DNA from: Litorimonas sp964425355 | Lineage (GTDB): Bacteria > Pseudomonadota > Alphaproteobacteria > Caulobacterales > Maricaulaceae | Length of the DNA: 64,000 bases | Assembly (NCBI GenBank): GCA_964425355.1 | Contig: CAYRMO010000002.1 | Coordinates: 19,539-83,538, forward strand | Reading direction: 5' to 3' | In this document: positions 26,596 to 34,323 of the stretch, piece after piece | Position numbering within the stretch: position 1 is the first letter of the stretch | Layout: each line of letters opens with the position of its first letter | Translations under genes and position numbers: made by a program | Notes under the pieces: model-generated | The model's database searches: none | The model's input: the letters and a program-made list of their open reading frames with translations, nothing else | Told to the model about the DNA's origin: nothing

Positions 26596-27621
26596 TTAGT
26601 TCTTATCCTTGTCGATAATTTTATTGGCGGCGATCCATGGCATCATTTCACGCAATTTTCCGCCAACTTGTTCAATAGAATGGGCTTCCATATTGCGACG
26701 ACGCGCGGTCATGCTTGGATAGCCCATGGCGCCTTCAAGGATAAATTCTTTGGCATAAGAGCCGTCTTGAATATTTTTAAGCGCCTGACGCATTGCGGTC
26801 CGGCTGCTTTCATTCACAACGCGCTCACCCGTAACATATTCACCAAATTCCGCATTATTCGAAATTGAGTAATTCATATTGGCGATACCACCTTCATAGA
26901 TCAGATCGACAATAAGCTTGGTCTCGTGCAGACATTCAAAATAAGCGAGTTCTGCGGGATATCCGGCTTCGACAAGGGTCTCATAACCCATTTTAATCAA
27001 CTCAACGACGCCGCCACAAAGAACAGCTTGTTCCCCAAATAGGTCCGTTTCTGTTTCGTCTTTAAAGGTTGTAAAGATGATGGCCGTGCGGCCTCCGCCA
27101 ATCGCAGAGGCATAGGATTTCGCTGTTTCTAGCGCAGCACCGGCATTGGCGTCTTGCGCAACCGCAATAAGGTCCGGAATACCGCGACCATTTTCATATT
27201 CATTACGAACCGTGTGACCCGGTGCTTTTGGTGCGACCATGATAACGTCCAAATCACGGCGCGGGATGACTTGACCATAATGGATAGCAAAACCATGACC
27301 AAAGGCGAGTGTTGCACCTTCTTTGATATTGGGCTCGATATCTTCACGGTAGATTTTGGCTTGCCACTCATCCGGTGTTAGAACCATAACCACATCTGCG
27401 CCTTTTACGGCATCCGCTGTGGCTTTGGATTCAAGGCCATCGGCTTTGACTTTTTTGTTCGTCGCAGATGTTGGTTTCAGTCCGACAACAACATCAACGC
27501 CGCTATCATGCAGGTTGAGCGCATGGGCGCGACCTTGTGAGCCATAGCCTAGAATGGCGACTTTCTTGCCCTTGATGATATCAAGATCGCAATCTTTGTC
27601 ATAGAAAATTTCAATACTCAT
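26596..27621 (-). CDS. ilvC: ketol-acid reductoisomerase, class I
   Basis: Isomerises and reduces acetolactate and acetohydroxybutyrate with NADPH. The 341 residues are the class I length. The dinucleotide loop is ILGYGSQGRAHALNL at 23-37, APKAPGHTVRNEY and the metal-ligand block LFGEQAVLCGGVVELI follow. Start ATG 27621 lies 13 bases after the ilvD stop. Third product step in order of the pathway, second gene of the operon. Confidence 0.97.
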   Translation of the reverse strand: MSIEIFYDKDCDLDIIKGKKVAILGYGSQGRAHALNLHDSGVDVVVGLKPTSATNKKVKADGLESKATADAVKGADVVMVLTPDEWQAKIYREDIEPNIKEGATLAFGHGFAIHYGQVIPRRDLDVIMVAPKAPGHTVRNEYENGRGIPDLIAVAQDANAGAALETAKSYASAIGGGRTAIIFTTFKDETETDLFGEQAVLCGGVVELIKMGYETLVEAGYPAELAYFECLHETKLIVDLIYEGGIANMNYSISNNAEFGEYVTGERVVNESSRTAMRQALKNIQDGSYAKEFILEGAMGYPSMTARRRNMEAHSIEQVGGKLREMMPWIAANKIIDKDKN

Positions 27622-27634
27622 GATGAGGTCCTAA

Positions 27635-29308
27635 TTAGTTTGAAAAGGGGAAAGAGGTAACAGCGCCTTTTGACGCGGAGCCAACAAGTTTGGCAAATTT
27701 GGCATAAGCGCCATTGGGATAACGTGGTTTTGGTGGTGTCCAGTCTTTGGATCGCGCCTTAAGGTCTGCATCGACATTAATGGTGCGAGCTTCGACATCG
27801 ATTGTGATTTTATCGCCGTCGCGCACATGCGCAATGGGTCCGCCATGCGCCGCTTCAGGGGCGACATGTCCGATCACAAAGCCGTAGCTCGCGCCAGAAA
27901 AACGACCATCTGTGATCAGGGCAATATGATCGGCAAGATCTTGTCCAACGAGGGCAGCGGTAACCCCCAACATTTCGCGCATGCCGGGACCGCCCGCAGG
28001 GCCTTCATTGCGGATGATGACTACATCACCCTTTTTAATGCCGTTATTTTGAACGACTTCGAAACAGGCTTCTTCTGATTCAAAAACGCGCGCTGTGCCT
28101 TCAAAGAAAAGCGCGCCATGTCCGGCAAGTTTTACGACACAGCCTTCTGGCGCAAGGTCACCATATAGAATACCGTAACCGCCTCGATTTTTAACGGGAT
28201 CAGCCCAGGACCGAACCACATCTTGTCCGGTTTTCTCTGAGGCGTCAGCGATTTCTTCAAATAGAGACCGACCCGTAACCGTTTTTTGGTCCTCAATACG
28301 CTTATCTGCGACAAGACGTTGACCAATCAGTCCTGATCCACCGGCATTATAGAGATCATAGGCCATATATTTCCCGCCAGGCTTCAGATCACCAATGACG
28401 GGTGTATTGCGCGAGATCGAGTCAAAAGCGTCAATATCAAATCCATCCACTTCGGCTTCACTGGCAATTGCGAGCAAGTGCAATATTGCATTGGTTGAGG
28501 CGGCAGTGGCCGACAAAGCAATAGCTGCATTCATCAAAGACTGCTTTGTGATCATTTCACGCGGCAAGCGGTTTTCGCGCACGCAATCAACGACGATCTG
28601 ACCGGCGCGGTAAGCGCTTTCATTCTTATCATCACTAATGGCGGGAACGTCATTAGCACCCATGGGTGAGAGCCCCAGGAAGGTCATCGCCATGGCCATG
28701 GAATTGGCTGTAAATTGGCCACCACAGGCGCCCGCTCCGGGGCAGGCGGCTTTTTCAATATCTTTCAATTCCGCTTCGTCGATAATACCAGCGGCACAAG
28801 CGCCAACGGCTTCAAAAACATCTTGGACCGAGAGGTCTTTGCCTTTGTGATTGCCCGGCATGATCGAGCCGCCATAAAGCACAACACCCGGAATATTCAT
28901 CCGCGCCAAGGCCATGCCAGCCGCCGGAATAGTTTTATCGCAAGCCACCAGAATGATAACACCGTCCAGACTATGGCCTTTAACGGCCAATTCAATCGAG
29001 TCGCAGATCACTTCGCGCGACATGAGGCTGGCGCGCATGCCTTCACTGCCCATTGTGATACCGTCCGAGACAGCGATAGAATTAAAATCGATTGGGGTTC
29101 CGCCTGCCGCGCGAATACCCGCGCGCACAGGGACAGCCAGTTTGTCGAGGTCCATATTACACGGGCCCATATTGGTCCATGTATTAAAGACAGCGATCAT
29201 CGGGCCTTCGAAATTTTCGTCATCAAGGCCTGTGGCACGTAACATGGCACGCGCGGCAGCGCGGTCACGACCTTTGACAATGGCATCTGATCTCTTGCTC
29301 ATATCCAA
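27635..29308 (-). CDS. ilvD: dihydroxy-acid dehydratase
   Basis: Iron-sulfur enzyme producing 2-oxoisovalerate and 2-oxo-3-methylvalerate, the last common step before transamination. The 557 residues include GPCNMDL, ACDKTIPAAGMA and GACGGQFTANSM, which carry the three cluster cysteines, and the C-terminal DGRFSGASYGFVIGH signature. It is the first structural gene of the operon: its start is only 14 bases downstream of an intrinsic terminator hairpin preceded by a Leu/Val-rich short reading frame, so its transcription is probably set by attenuation. Confidence 0.97.
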   Translation of the reverse strand: MDMSKRSDAIVKGRDRAAARAMLRATGLDDENFEGPMIAVFNTWTNMGPCNMDLDKLAVPVRAGIRAAGGTPIDFNSIAVSDGITMGSEGMRASLMSREVICDSIELAVKGHSLDGVIILVACDKTIPAAGMALARMNIPGVVLYGGSIMPGNHKGKDLSVQDVFEAVGACAAGIIDEAELKDIEKAACPGAGACGGQFTANSMAMAMTFLGLSPMGANDVPAISDDKNESAYRAGQIVVDCVRENRLPREMITKQSLMNAAIALSATAASTNAILHLLAIASEAEVDGFDIDAFDSISRNTPVIGDLKPGGKYMAYDLYNAGGSGLIGQRLVADKRIEDQKTVTGRSLFEEIADASEKTGQDVVRSWADPVKNRGGYGILYGDLAPEGCVVKLAGHGALFFEGTARVFESEEACFEVVQNNGIKKGDVVIIRNEGPAGGPGMREMLGVTAALVGQDLADHIALITDGRFSGASYGFVIGHVAPEAAHGGPIAHVRDGDKITIDVEARTINVDADLKARSKDWTPPKPRYPNGAYAKFAKLVGSASKGAVTSFPFSN

Positions 29309-29322
29309 TCCCTTTGTCCCAA

Positions 29323-29354
29323 CAAAAAACCCGCTTCCTTTCGGAGCGGGTGGT
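29323..29354 (-). terminator. intrinsic terminator/attenuator in front of ilvD
   Basis: On the minus strand ACCCGCT and AGCGGGT pair (plus-strand arms 29345-29351 and 29329-29335) and are followed by TTTTTT. It lies between the leader reading frame and ilvD, 14 bases before the ilvD ATG. Its 5' arm with flank, ACCACCCGC (29346-29354), can instead pair with GCGGGCGGT inside the leader frame (29381-29389) with one mismatch, which would prevent the terminator. Confidence 0.85.
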
Positions 29355-29374
29355 TTATCAGGGTTTATATCTCC

Positions 29375-29524
29375 CTACATACCGCCCGCATATCGTCCCA
29401 CAAGGACGAGCACAGAGACAAGCACAAGCAGAAGGAGGCCAATATTAATGGCGTCCAGACGGAAAGGCACGGCTTCACGTGTCGTGACTTTCACTTTTGG
29501 CTCGTTATTGTGATGCTTTTGCAT
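29375..29524 (-). CDS. Leu/Val-rich leader peptide of the ilv operon (or small membrane protein)
   Basis: A 49-residue frame from ATG 29524, chosen because AAGGAG stands at ideal distance upstream; an upstream in-frame start at 29560 exists but lacks such a site. The first half is polar and basic. Residues about 30-45 read INIGLLLLVLVSVLVLV: within 13 residues there are seven Leu and five Val codons, just after two Ile codons. The stop lies 21 bases before the ilvD terminator hairpin, and the codons GCG GGC GGT right before the end form the antiterminator arm. Content, order and spacing fit a leader peptide sensing charged Leu/Val tRNA. It is longer than the classical enterobacterial leaders, and the same hydrophobic run would also make a membrane helix, so a small membrane protein is the alternative. 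Confidence 0.7.
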   Translation of the reverse strand: MQKHHNNEPKVKVTTREAVPFRLDAINIGLLLLVLVSVLVLVGRYAGGM

Positions 29525-29638
29525 GGCTCTCCTTAAACGCAGGAGTGAATAGCGAGTCAAGTCTTATGTCACAAGAGAAAAATTTGCGTCATATACAGTC
29601 GTAGACCGGATATTCAGGTTAATAATTCCGATATTCTG

Positions 29639-30781
29639 CTATAAACAGGAAAATCCTTTTGCCAAATCGGCGATTAAGTCAGATTTTGCCTCAATTCCAA
29701 CGGAAAGTCGGAGCAAACCCTCGCTAATTCCAGCTAATCGTCGGGCGCTTTCTTCCATACCGCGATGCGTCATGGTCTCGGGCAGGCAGATCAAGCTCTC
29801 TACGCCGCCTAAGGAGGCCGCGAGTTTGAATATTTTTAAGGCGCGACAGAATTTTGTGGCGGCGTCTAGGGTTTCAACTTCGAATGAGAGCATAGGACCG
29901 GGGCCGGATTGCTGAGCCTTAATAATGGCGGCTTGCGGGTGAGCGGATAGAGCTGGCGAATAGACAGCTTTGACGCCAGGTTGATCTTGGAGAAACTCAG
30001 CAATCGCAACGGCGTTAGCTTCAGCGGCTTCGAGGCGTAGCGATAATGTGCGAAGCCCGCGTAAGGTTTGATAACAATCAAAGGCACTAGCTGTCACACC
30101 CGCACAATTGGCCCACCAGGCGAGTGTCTCAGCATGGTCAGCTGATTTGGCGACAACGCAGCCGCCAATAATATCACTATGCCCATTTATATATTTGGTT
30201 GTGGATTGAACTGTGATGTCTGCGCCAAGATCTAGTGGCCTAAGGCGCAAAGCTGTCAAAAACGTATTATCAACGATTGTGAGGGCTCCGGCCGTTTTGG
30301 CGGTTTTGCAAATCTTTTGGACATCCACCACACGCATTAACGGGTTTGACGGGCTTTCTATAAAGACAAGCTTGGGGCCCTTGGCCAAGGCGTGTTTGAG
30401 GGCTATTTCATCGGATTGATCGACAAATTCGACTTTGATCCGACCTTGTTGATGACGGTGCGTAAAGAGGCGGTGGGTTCCCCCATAACAATCATGCGGG
30501 GCAAGAATAAGGTCTCCCGCATTCATGAGGTTTAGGGTCAGATCAATCGCTGACATGCCAGAGGATGTGATGACCGCGCCCGCACCGCCGTCAAGCTCTG
30601 CCAAGGTCTGCGCCAAACCGTCTCGATTGGGGTTATTCGTCCGGCCATAATCATATTCCCCTTTCTCTGACGGATTAGGCCAGAGATAGGTTGAAGACAT
30701 ATATAGGGGCGGCGGCACAGAGCCATGGGCCGGATCAGTCCCGATTTGCGATTGGACAAGTTTGGTTTTCGGATCAGTCAT
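29639..30781 (-). CDS. metB: cystathionine gamma-synthase-type PLP enzyme
   Basis: Member of the Cys/Met metabolism PLP family. The 380 residues include YDYGRTNNPNRDGL, the PLP-binding DNTF, and the Schiff-base Lys196 in QSTTKYINGHSD. With metX upstream and a SAM riboswitch controlling the unit, the likely job is joining an activated homoserine with cysteine (transsulfuration) or with sulfide. Gamma-synthase, beta-lyase and O-acylhomoserine sulfhydrylase cannot be safely separated by eye. Its start overlaps the small membrane gene by 4 bases (ATGA). Confidence 0.85.
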   Translation of the reverse strand: MTDPKTKLVQSQIGTDPAHGSVPPPLYMSSTYLWPNPSEKGEYDYGRTNNPNRDGLAQTLAELDGGAGAVITSSGMSAIDLTLNLMNAGDLILAPHDCYGGTHRLFTHRHQQGRIKVEFVDQSDEIALKHALAKGPKLVFIESPSNPLMRVVDVQKICKTAKTAGALTIVDNTFLTALRLRPLDLGADITVQSTTKYINGHSDIIGGCVVAKSADHAETLAWWANCAGVTASAFDCYQTLRGLRTLSLRLEAAEANAVAIAEFLQDQPGVKAVYSPALSAHPQAAIIKAQQSGPGPMLSFEVETLDAATKFCRALKIFKLAASLGGVESLICLPETMTHRGMEESARRLAGISEGLLRLSVGIEAKSDLIADLAKGFSCL

Positions 30782-31044
30782 GATTTGTCCTTCCGCGATA
30801 GTGTTTTTCGGTTTCTAAGGTCAACTTTCCAACTTTGCCAAGAGAGAAAAAGCCCAAGAAACGGGCCAAAAATAACAGAGATATAGGCGCTATATTTCAT
30901 CGCAATGATAAAACGTTCCGCCCAACTGTAACCCTCTCCTTCCGAACCGATAATAAAAAGCCCCAAAATGATTAGGGTAATCATGATCCAGAGAAAAGCG
31001 ATGCACCGAACAGACAACCATATGAATTGGATCAAGGTGTTCAT
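30778..31044 (-). CDS. small two-helix membrane protein between metX and metB
   Basis: An 88-residue protein with hydrophobic segments at about 5-31 and 49-67 and a basic C-terminal tail. It overlaps the metX stop (31041-31044) and the metB-like start (30778-30781) by 4 bases each, so all three are translationally coupled and co-regulated by the upstream riboswitch. No family is recognised. It may be a passenger; small membrane genes also sit inside the neighbouring ilv operon. Confidence 0.7.
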   Translation of the reverse strand: MNTLIQFIWLSVRCIAFLWIMITLIILGLFIIGSEGEGYSWAERFIIAMKYSAYISVIFGPFLGLFLSWQSWKVDLRNRKTLSRKDKS

Positions 31045-31994
31045 AATAGCCCTTTACAAAAGGCACTCAAGCGCGGGTCCATGGCGTCATATTCTTTTAG
31101 AAAGGCATCATGTCCGAATAATGAGGTAAAGGTATAAAGTTCACTCCAGCCCCCCAGGCGATCTCGAAGTTCACGCATATCGGGAAGCGGGGCGAGTTGA
31201 TCTGAAATAGCTGTCATTAACAGGGTCGGCGTCGTGATGCTTTCAGGCTCAATACGGTGAAGGTCAATCGACTCGGAAAGTGCCAGAAAGCGTTGTGCGT
31301 CCATATTTTCTGCAAAGACATCACCGCGACTGCCGAGATAATCACATATATCAAATTGCCCTTTAGTCGTTTCCTCAAGGTCGAAACGATCCGCAAATTC
31401 TTGGGCCGTCCGGTAAGTTGTCATAGCAAGTTCGCGGGCAAGTTTGAGCCCGGCTTCAGGTCTTCCGGCCTCAAGGCCGAGACGTACGACACGCCTTTGA
31501 ATGCCGCGCCATCCCACCCCAATCGGATAGGGGCGATGGGCCGCGCCGATAATACAAAGCTTTCCAATGGCGTCCGGGTAATCCCGTGCAAAGGCGAGGG
31601 CGCACATACCTCCATAGGAACTTCCGATAATGGCAGCCACCTGTTCGATGCCATGGCCGTCTAATAAAGCCTTGAGGCGTGCGGCTTGATCCGTTGTCGT
31701 GATGGTCTCAGGACAGTCATTCCCGCCTTGGTTAGGCGCGAAATCATATCCGATGACGTTGAACCGATTAAGATCAATCGCGCCGCCTTCGCGTACCAAG
31801 CGTGACCACCAGCCGCGATTTCGTTTTCCACCATCACAGACAAACCGCGTCGCCGAAATGCCACCAAGCACGATAATGACCGGCCCATCAGGATTTCCAT
31901 AGATGCGGCCTTTGACCACATCATCTTTCAACTCACATCCCCGCGAGAGAGCATGGGTGCCAAGTGAAACCTCTATGTCACGGCCTTGCGCCAT
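31041..31994 (-). CDS. metX: homoserine O-acyltransferase, MetX type
   Basis: Activates homoserine by acylation for methionine synthesis; an alpha/beta hydrolase. The 317 residues show the nucleophile elbow GSSYGGM with Ser126, the acid in ISDQLAPLPD, and the His in FGHDAFLKEYD. It is shorter than classical acetyl-CoA-using MetX (about 370), and resembles the short branch in which some members use succinyl-CoA, so the acyl donor is open. A SAM-I riboswitch lies about 65 bases upstream. ATG 31994 follows GAAAGGCAATT, a usable ribosome site. Confidence 0.9.
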   Translation of the reverse strand: MAQGRDIEVSLGTHALSRGCELKDDVVKGRIYGNPDGPVIIVLGGISATRFVCDGGKRNRGWWSRLVREGGAIDLNRFNVIGYDFAPNQGGNDCPETITTTDQAARLKALLDGHGIEQVAAIIGSSYGGMCALAFARDYPDAIGKLCIIGAAHRPYPIGVGWRGIQRRVVRLGLEAGRPEAGLKLARELAMTTYRTAQEFADRFDLEETTKGQFDICDYLGSRGDVFAENMDAQRFLALSESIDLHRIEPESITTPTLLMTAISDQLAPLPDMRELRDRLGGWSELYTFTSLFGHDAFLKEYDAMDPRLSAFCKGLL

Positions 31995-32059
31995 AATTGC
32001 CTTTCATTCAGCTTTTAGAGGCAGTGGTGAAGGGGGTCACGGAATATATACCGCTTTGA

Positions 32060-32165
32060 CCTCATCTTCGCCGCTTGCCTTGCAAGCTGCAGGATTTGGC
32101 ACCGTCCGATTATTCGGGGTTGCCCCGGCGTCAAAGGGCCTGTCCCTCAGCCGGTCTTGATGATG
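32060..32165 (-). promoter_or_regulatory. SAM-I (S-box) riboswitch upstream of metX
   Basis: Minus-strand RNA matches the S-box core in order: P1 TCATC (32159-32163) with GATGA (32062-32066); CAAGA; the kink-turn segment GAGGGACAGGCCC; TTTGACGCC closing P2 (CCGGC/GCCGG); GCAACC; P3 arms CCG/CGG; GGTGCCAAATCC; P4 GCTTGC/GCAAGC; and GAAGATGAG. All conserved ligand-contact blocks are present. It should lower metX-metB expression when SAM is plentiful. No T-run follows before metX, so control is more likely at translation initiation than by termination. Confidence 0.93.
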
Positions 32166-32201
32166 GATCGCCATATGCGCTCAGGATTTCGTTTCGTCAA
32201 G

Positions 32202-32657
32202 TCAGGAATCTGGCGACCCTTTGGCCCAGAGCAGGGCCATAAACAGGCCTTTCATGGGTGGAAGCACAAGCAAGCAGATTAAAATGCCAATAACGCATAA
32301 AATAGAAATGAGCTGCCAATCCGGCAGATCGGTTTTCCAAAAGAAGATATGCCAGATCAGGACCGTCACATGGGCCGAGATCGTCATGGCCGCCCAGCTT
32401 GGTGCGAGCTCGGCGCGGATATTTGACCAGGGCTGATTGCATTTCGCACAATTATCGACGGGTTTCAGGTACGCCGCAAAAAGTTTTCCTTGCGCACAAC
32501 GCGGACAACGCAATTTCATACCTCTTAAAAGGCGTGGCCAGATCGAACTGTCCTGTGGAAGTTCAACAAATTCCGGCTTTGACACGGGCATCTCCAATTG
32601 ACTCTGGGCCATTGCAAGCATAGGCCGCGCGCGACGTAAATACGAGTGATAATCCAT
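32202..32657 (-). CDS. DUF983 family membrane protein
   Basis: About 151 residues with a zinc-ribbon-like module: CPRC and CAKC about 20 residues apart, preceded by GMKLRCPRCAQGKLF, the recognisable DUF983 opening. Two hydrophobic helices follow in the C-terminal half (about 87-105 and 112-137). Family function is unknown. The start is unsure: ATG at 32672, 32657 and several downstream ATGs are in frame and none has a strong ribosome site. With 32657 the start codon shares the four-base palindrome CATG with the divergent fusion gene's start. Confidence 0.8.
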   Translation of the reverse strand: MDYHSYLRRARPMLAMAQSQLEMPVSKPEFVELPQDSSIWPRLLRGMKLRCPRCAQGKLFAAYLKPVDNCAKCNQPWSNIRAELAPSWAAMTISAHVTVLIWHIFFWKTDLPDWQLISILCVIGILICLLVLPPMKGLFMALLWAKGSPDS

Positions 32658-34323
32658 GCCTGTTCCAGTCATAGTCTTAAATTTTGGTCATAGCGTTTTA
32701 AATTCGCTAGAAGATTACACCCAGGCGGCGTCCGAGATTTATCGGCATTATCGTCAGGGTCAGAATGTTGTGGCGGTAACATCCGCCCAAGGCGACCAGA
32801 CGGATGTGTTGATGGCGGAGGCCCGTCGGATCGGTCCGGAAGGTGAAGCGAAAAACCTACCCGAATTATTACAATTAGGCGAAAGACGCTCGGCAGCCCT
32901 TTTGGCTCTGGCCCTAGAACGCATTGGCGCGCCAGCTTTTGTCCGCCAGGCCCGTGATCTGGGATTAACAGCGTCCGGCTCATTTACCGAGGCTCGCCTA
33001 ACGGGTCTGAATACGCCGCAACTTTTACAAGATTTGAAAGACCATGATATTGTCGTCATGCCCGGCTTTGTGGCCATTGGTGAAAAAGATCGCTCGGTCC
33101 TTTTGGGGGATGGAGGCGCCGATTTGACCGCGCTATATGTGGCAGATCAACTTGGCGTCGAAGCGCTATTGCTCAAAGATGTAGACGGGATTTATCAGGT
33201 TGATCCAAAGTCAGACCCCAATGCCAAACGCTATGAAACCATTGACTGGGATGAAGCGAGTGAGGTTGCAGGCCCGCTCATTGCGCCGCGTGCCCTTGGG
33301 TTTGCCCGTAAAAATAAAGTGCCGTTTCGCGTCGGCCTACCAGGCGTTCCGTCCTATACACAGGTTGGTGCTTTTAAAGGCAAAATGAAAGCCTCACAAA
33401 GCCCGAAAAAATTAAAGCTAGCCATGATGGGTCTAGGTATTGTCGGTGGTGGCGTGTTTCGCCGCGTTGCCGCCCATGCTGATCAGTTTGAAATCGTCAA
33501 AATTATGGTCCGTAATCCAGACAAATATATTGATCAGGGCTATGACCCTGACATGCTGACGACAGATTTCGACGTGATAAAAGCCGCAATGCCTGATGTC
33601 TTTATTGATGTATCCGGTCCCGTTGAACCGGCTCTTGGATATTGTCATGAAATGTTGGAAGCGGGCGTCCATGTTGTCTCGGCCAATAAACAAGCTATCG
33701 CGGCAGGTGGGCAAGATTTGATTGATCTGGTCGCCAGACAGAAAACCCAACTTTTATTCTCTTCTGCAGCGGGTGGCGGCATGCCGGTTTTGGAAATGTG
33801 TTTGCGCGAAACGGGTCGCATCACACGGGTCCGGGCGCTGCTCAATGGAACAACAAATTATATGCTTGATGAAATTGGCAAAGGTCGCAGCTATGCGGAA
33901 GCCTTGAAAGACGCCCAGGACCTGGGTTTTGCCGAAGCTGATCCCAGCTCGGATGTTGGCGGGGCGGATGCGGCCGCCAAGATCCGCCTGATTGCCTTGC
34001 TTGGCTTTGGTGAGACAATTGGCCTGGATGATATTCCGCGTGACACAATCGAGAATTTCAATCCAGAAGACCCCGCCAAAGGCGCCTGGAAACGCGTCGC
34101 TAAAATCTGGCGGGATCAAAATGGATTTTCGTCTGCCCTTCAGCTCAGAGACCTCTCATTGAATAATTTCATCGCGCAAGCGGACGGCGAAGAGGCGCAC
34201 GCAATTTTTGATTTTGACGATGGGGATCAATACCGGATCCGCGGCAAAGGCGCGGGGCGCTGGCCAACCACAGAATCGGTTATGGCCGACTTATTTGATA
34301 TTTCGGCTTTGACGCTCTCCTAA
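32656..34323 (+). CDS. aspartokinase-like/homoserine dehydrogenase fusion without ACT domains
   Basis: A 555-residue two-domain protein. Residues 1-245 resemble the amino-acid kinase fold of aspartokinase: GDGGADLTA at 151-159 and LLKDVDGIYQVDP at 172-184. The N-terminal KFGGTSV motif, which carries the catalytic Lys, reads LNFGHSVL at 8-15, so Lys is Asn and one Gly is His. Residues about 253-555 are homoserine dehydrogenase: GLGIVGGG at 259-266, SANK at 342-345, NGTTNYML at 397-404 and DVGGADAAAK at 433-442 with the catalytic Lys442. ThrA-type fusions have about 820 residues with ACT domains between; these are absent. Homoserine dehydrogenase activity is likely, kinase activity doubtful. 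It is next to the methionine genes that use homoserine. Confidence 0.88.
   Translation: MPVPVIVLNFGHSVLNSLEDYTQAASEIYRHYRQGQNVVAVTSAQGDQTDVLMAEARRIGPEGEAKNLPELLQLGERRSAALLALALERIGAPAFVRQARDLGLTASGSFTEARLTGLNTPQLLQDLKDHDIVVMPGFVAIGEKDRSVLLGDGGADLTALYVADQLGVEALLLKDVDGIYQVDPKSDPNAKRYETIDWDEASEVAGPLIAPRALGFARKNKVPFRVGLPGVPSYTQVGAFKGKMKASQSPKKLKLAMMGLGIVGGGVFRRVAAHADQFEIVKIMVRNPDKYIDQGYDPDMLTTDFDVIKAAMPDVFIDVSGPVEPALGYCHEMLEAGVHVVSANKQAIAAGGQDLIDLVARQKTQLLFSSAAGGGMPVLEMCLRETGRITRVRALLNGTTNYMLDEIGKGRSYAEALKDAQDLGFAEADPSSDVGGADAAAKIRLIALLGFGETIGLDDIPRDTIENFNPEDPAKGAWKRVAKIWRDQNGFSSALQLRDLSLNNFIAQADGEEAHAIFDFDDGDQYRIRGKGAGRWPTTESVMADLFDISALTLS

Noticed and set aside
29532..29560. TTGACT with 17-base spacing to TTTAAG as promoter of the ilv leader
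   Set aside because: A transcript from it would start at or after the AAGGAG site, so the leader could not use its ribosome site; the -10 match is also weak.
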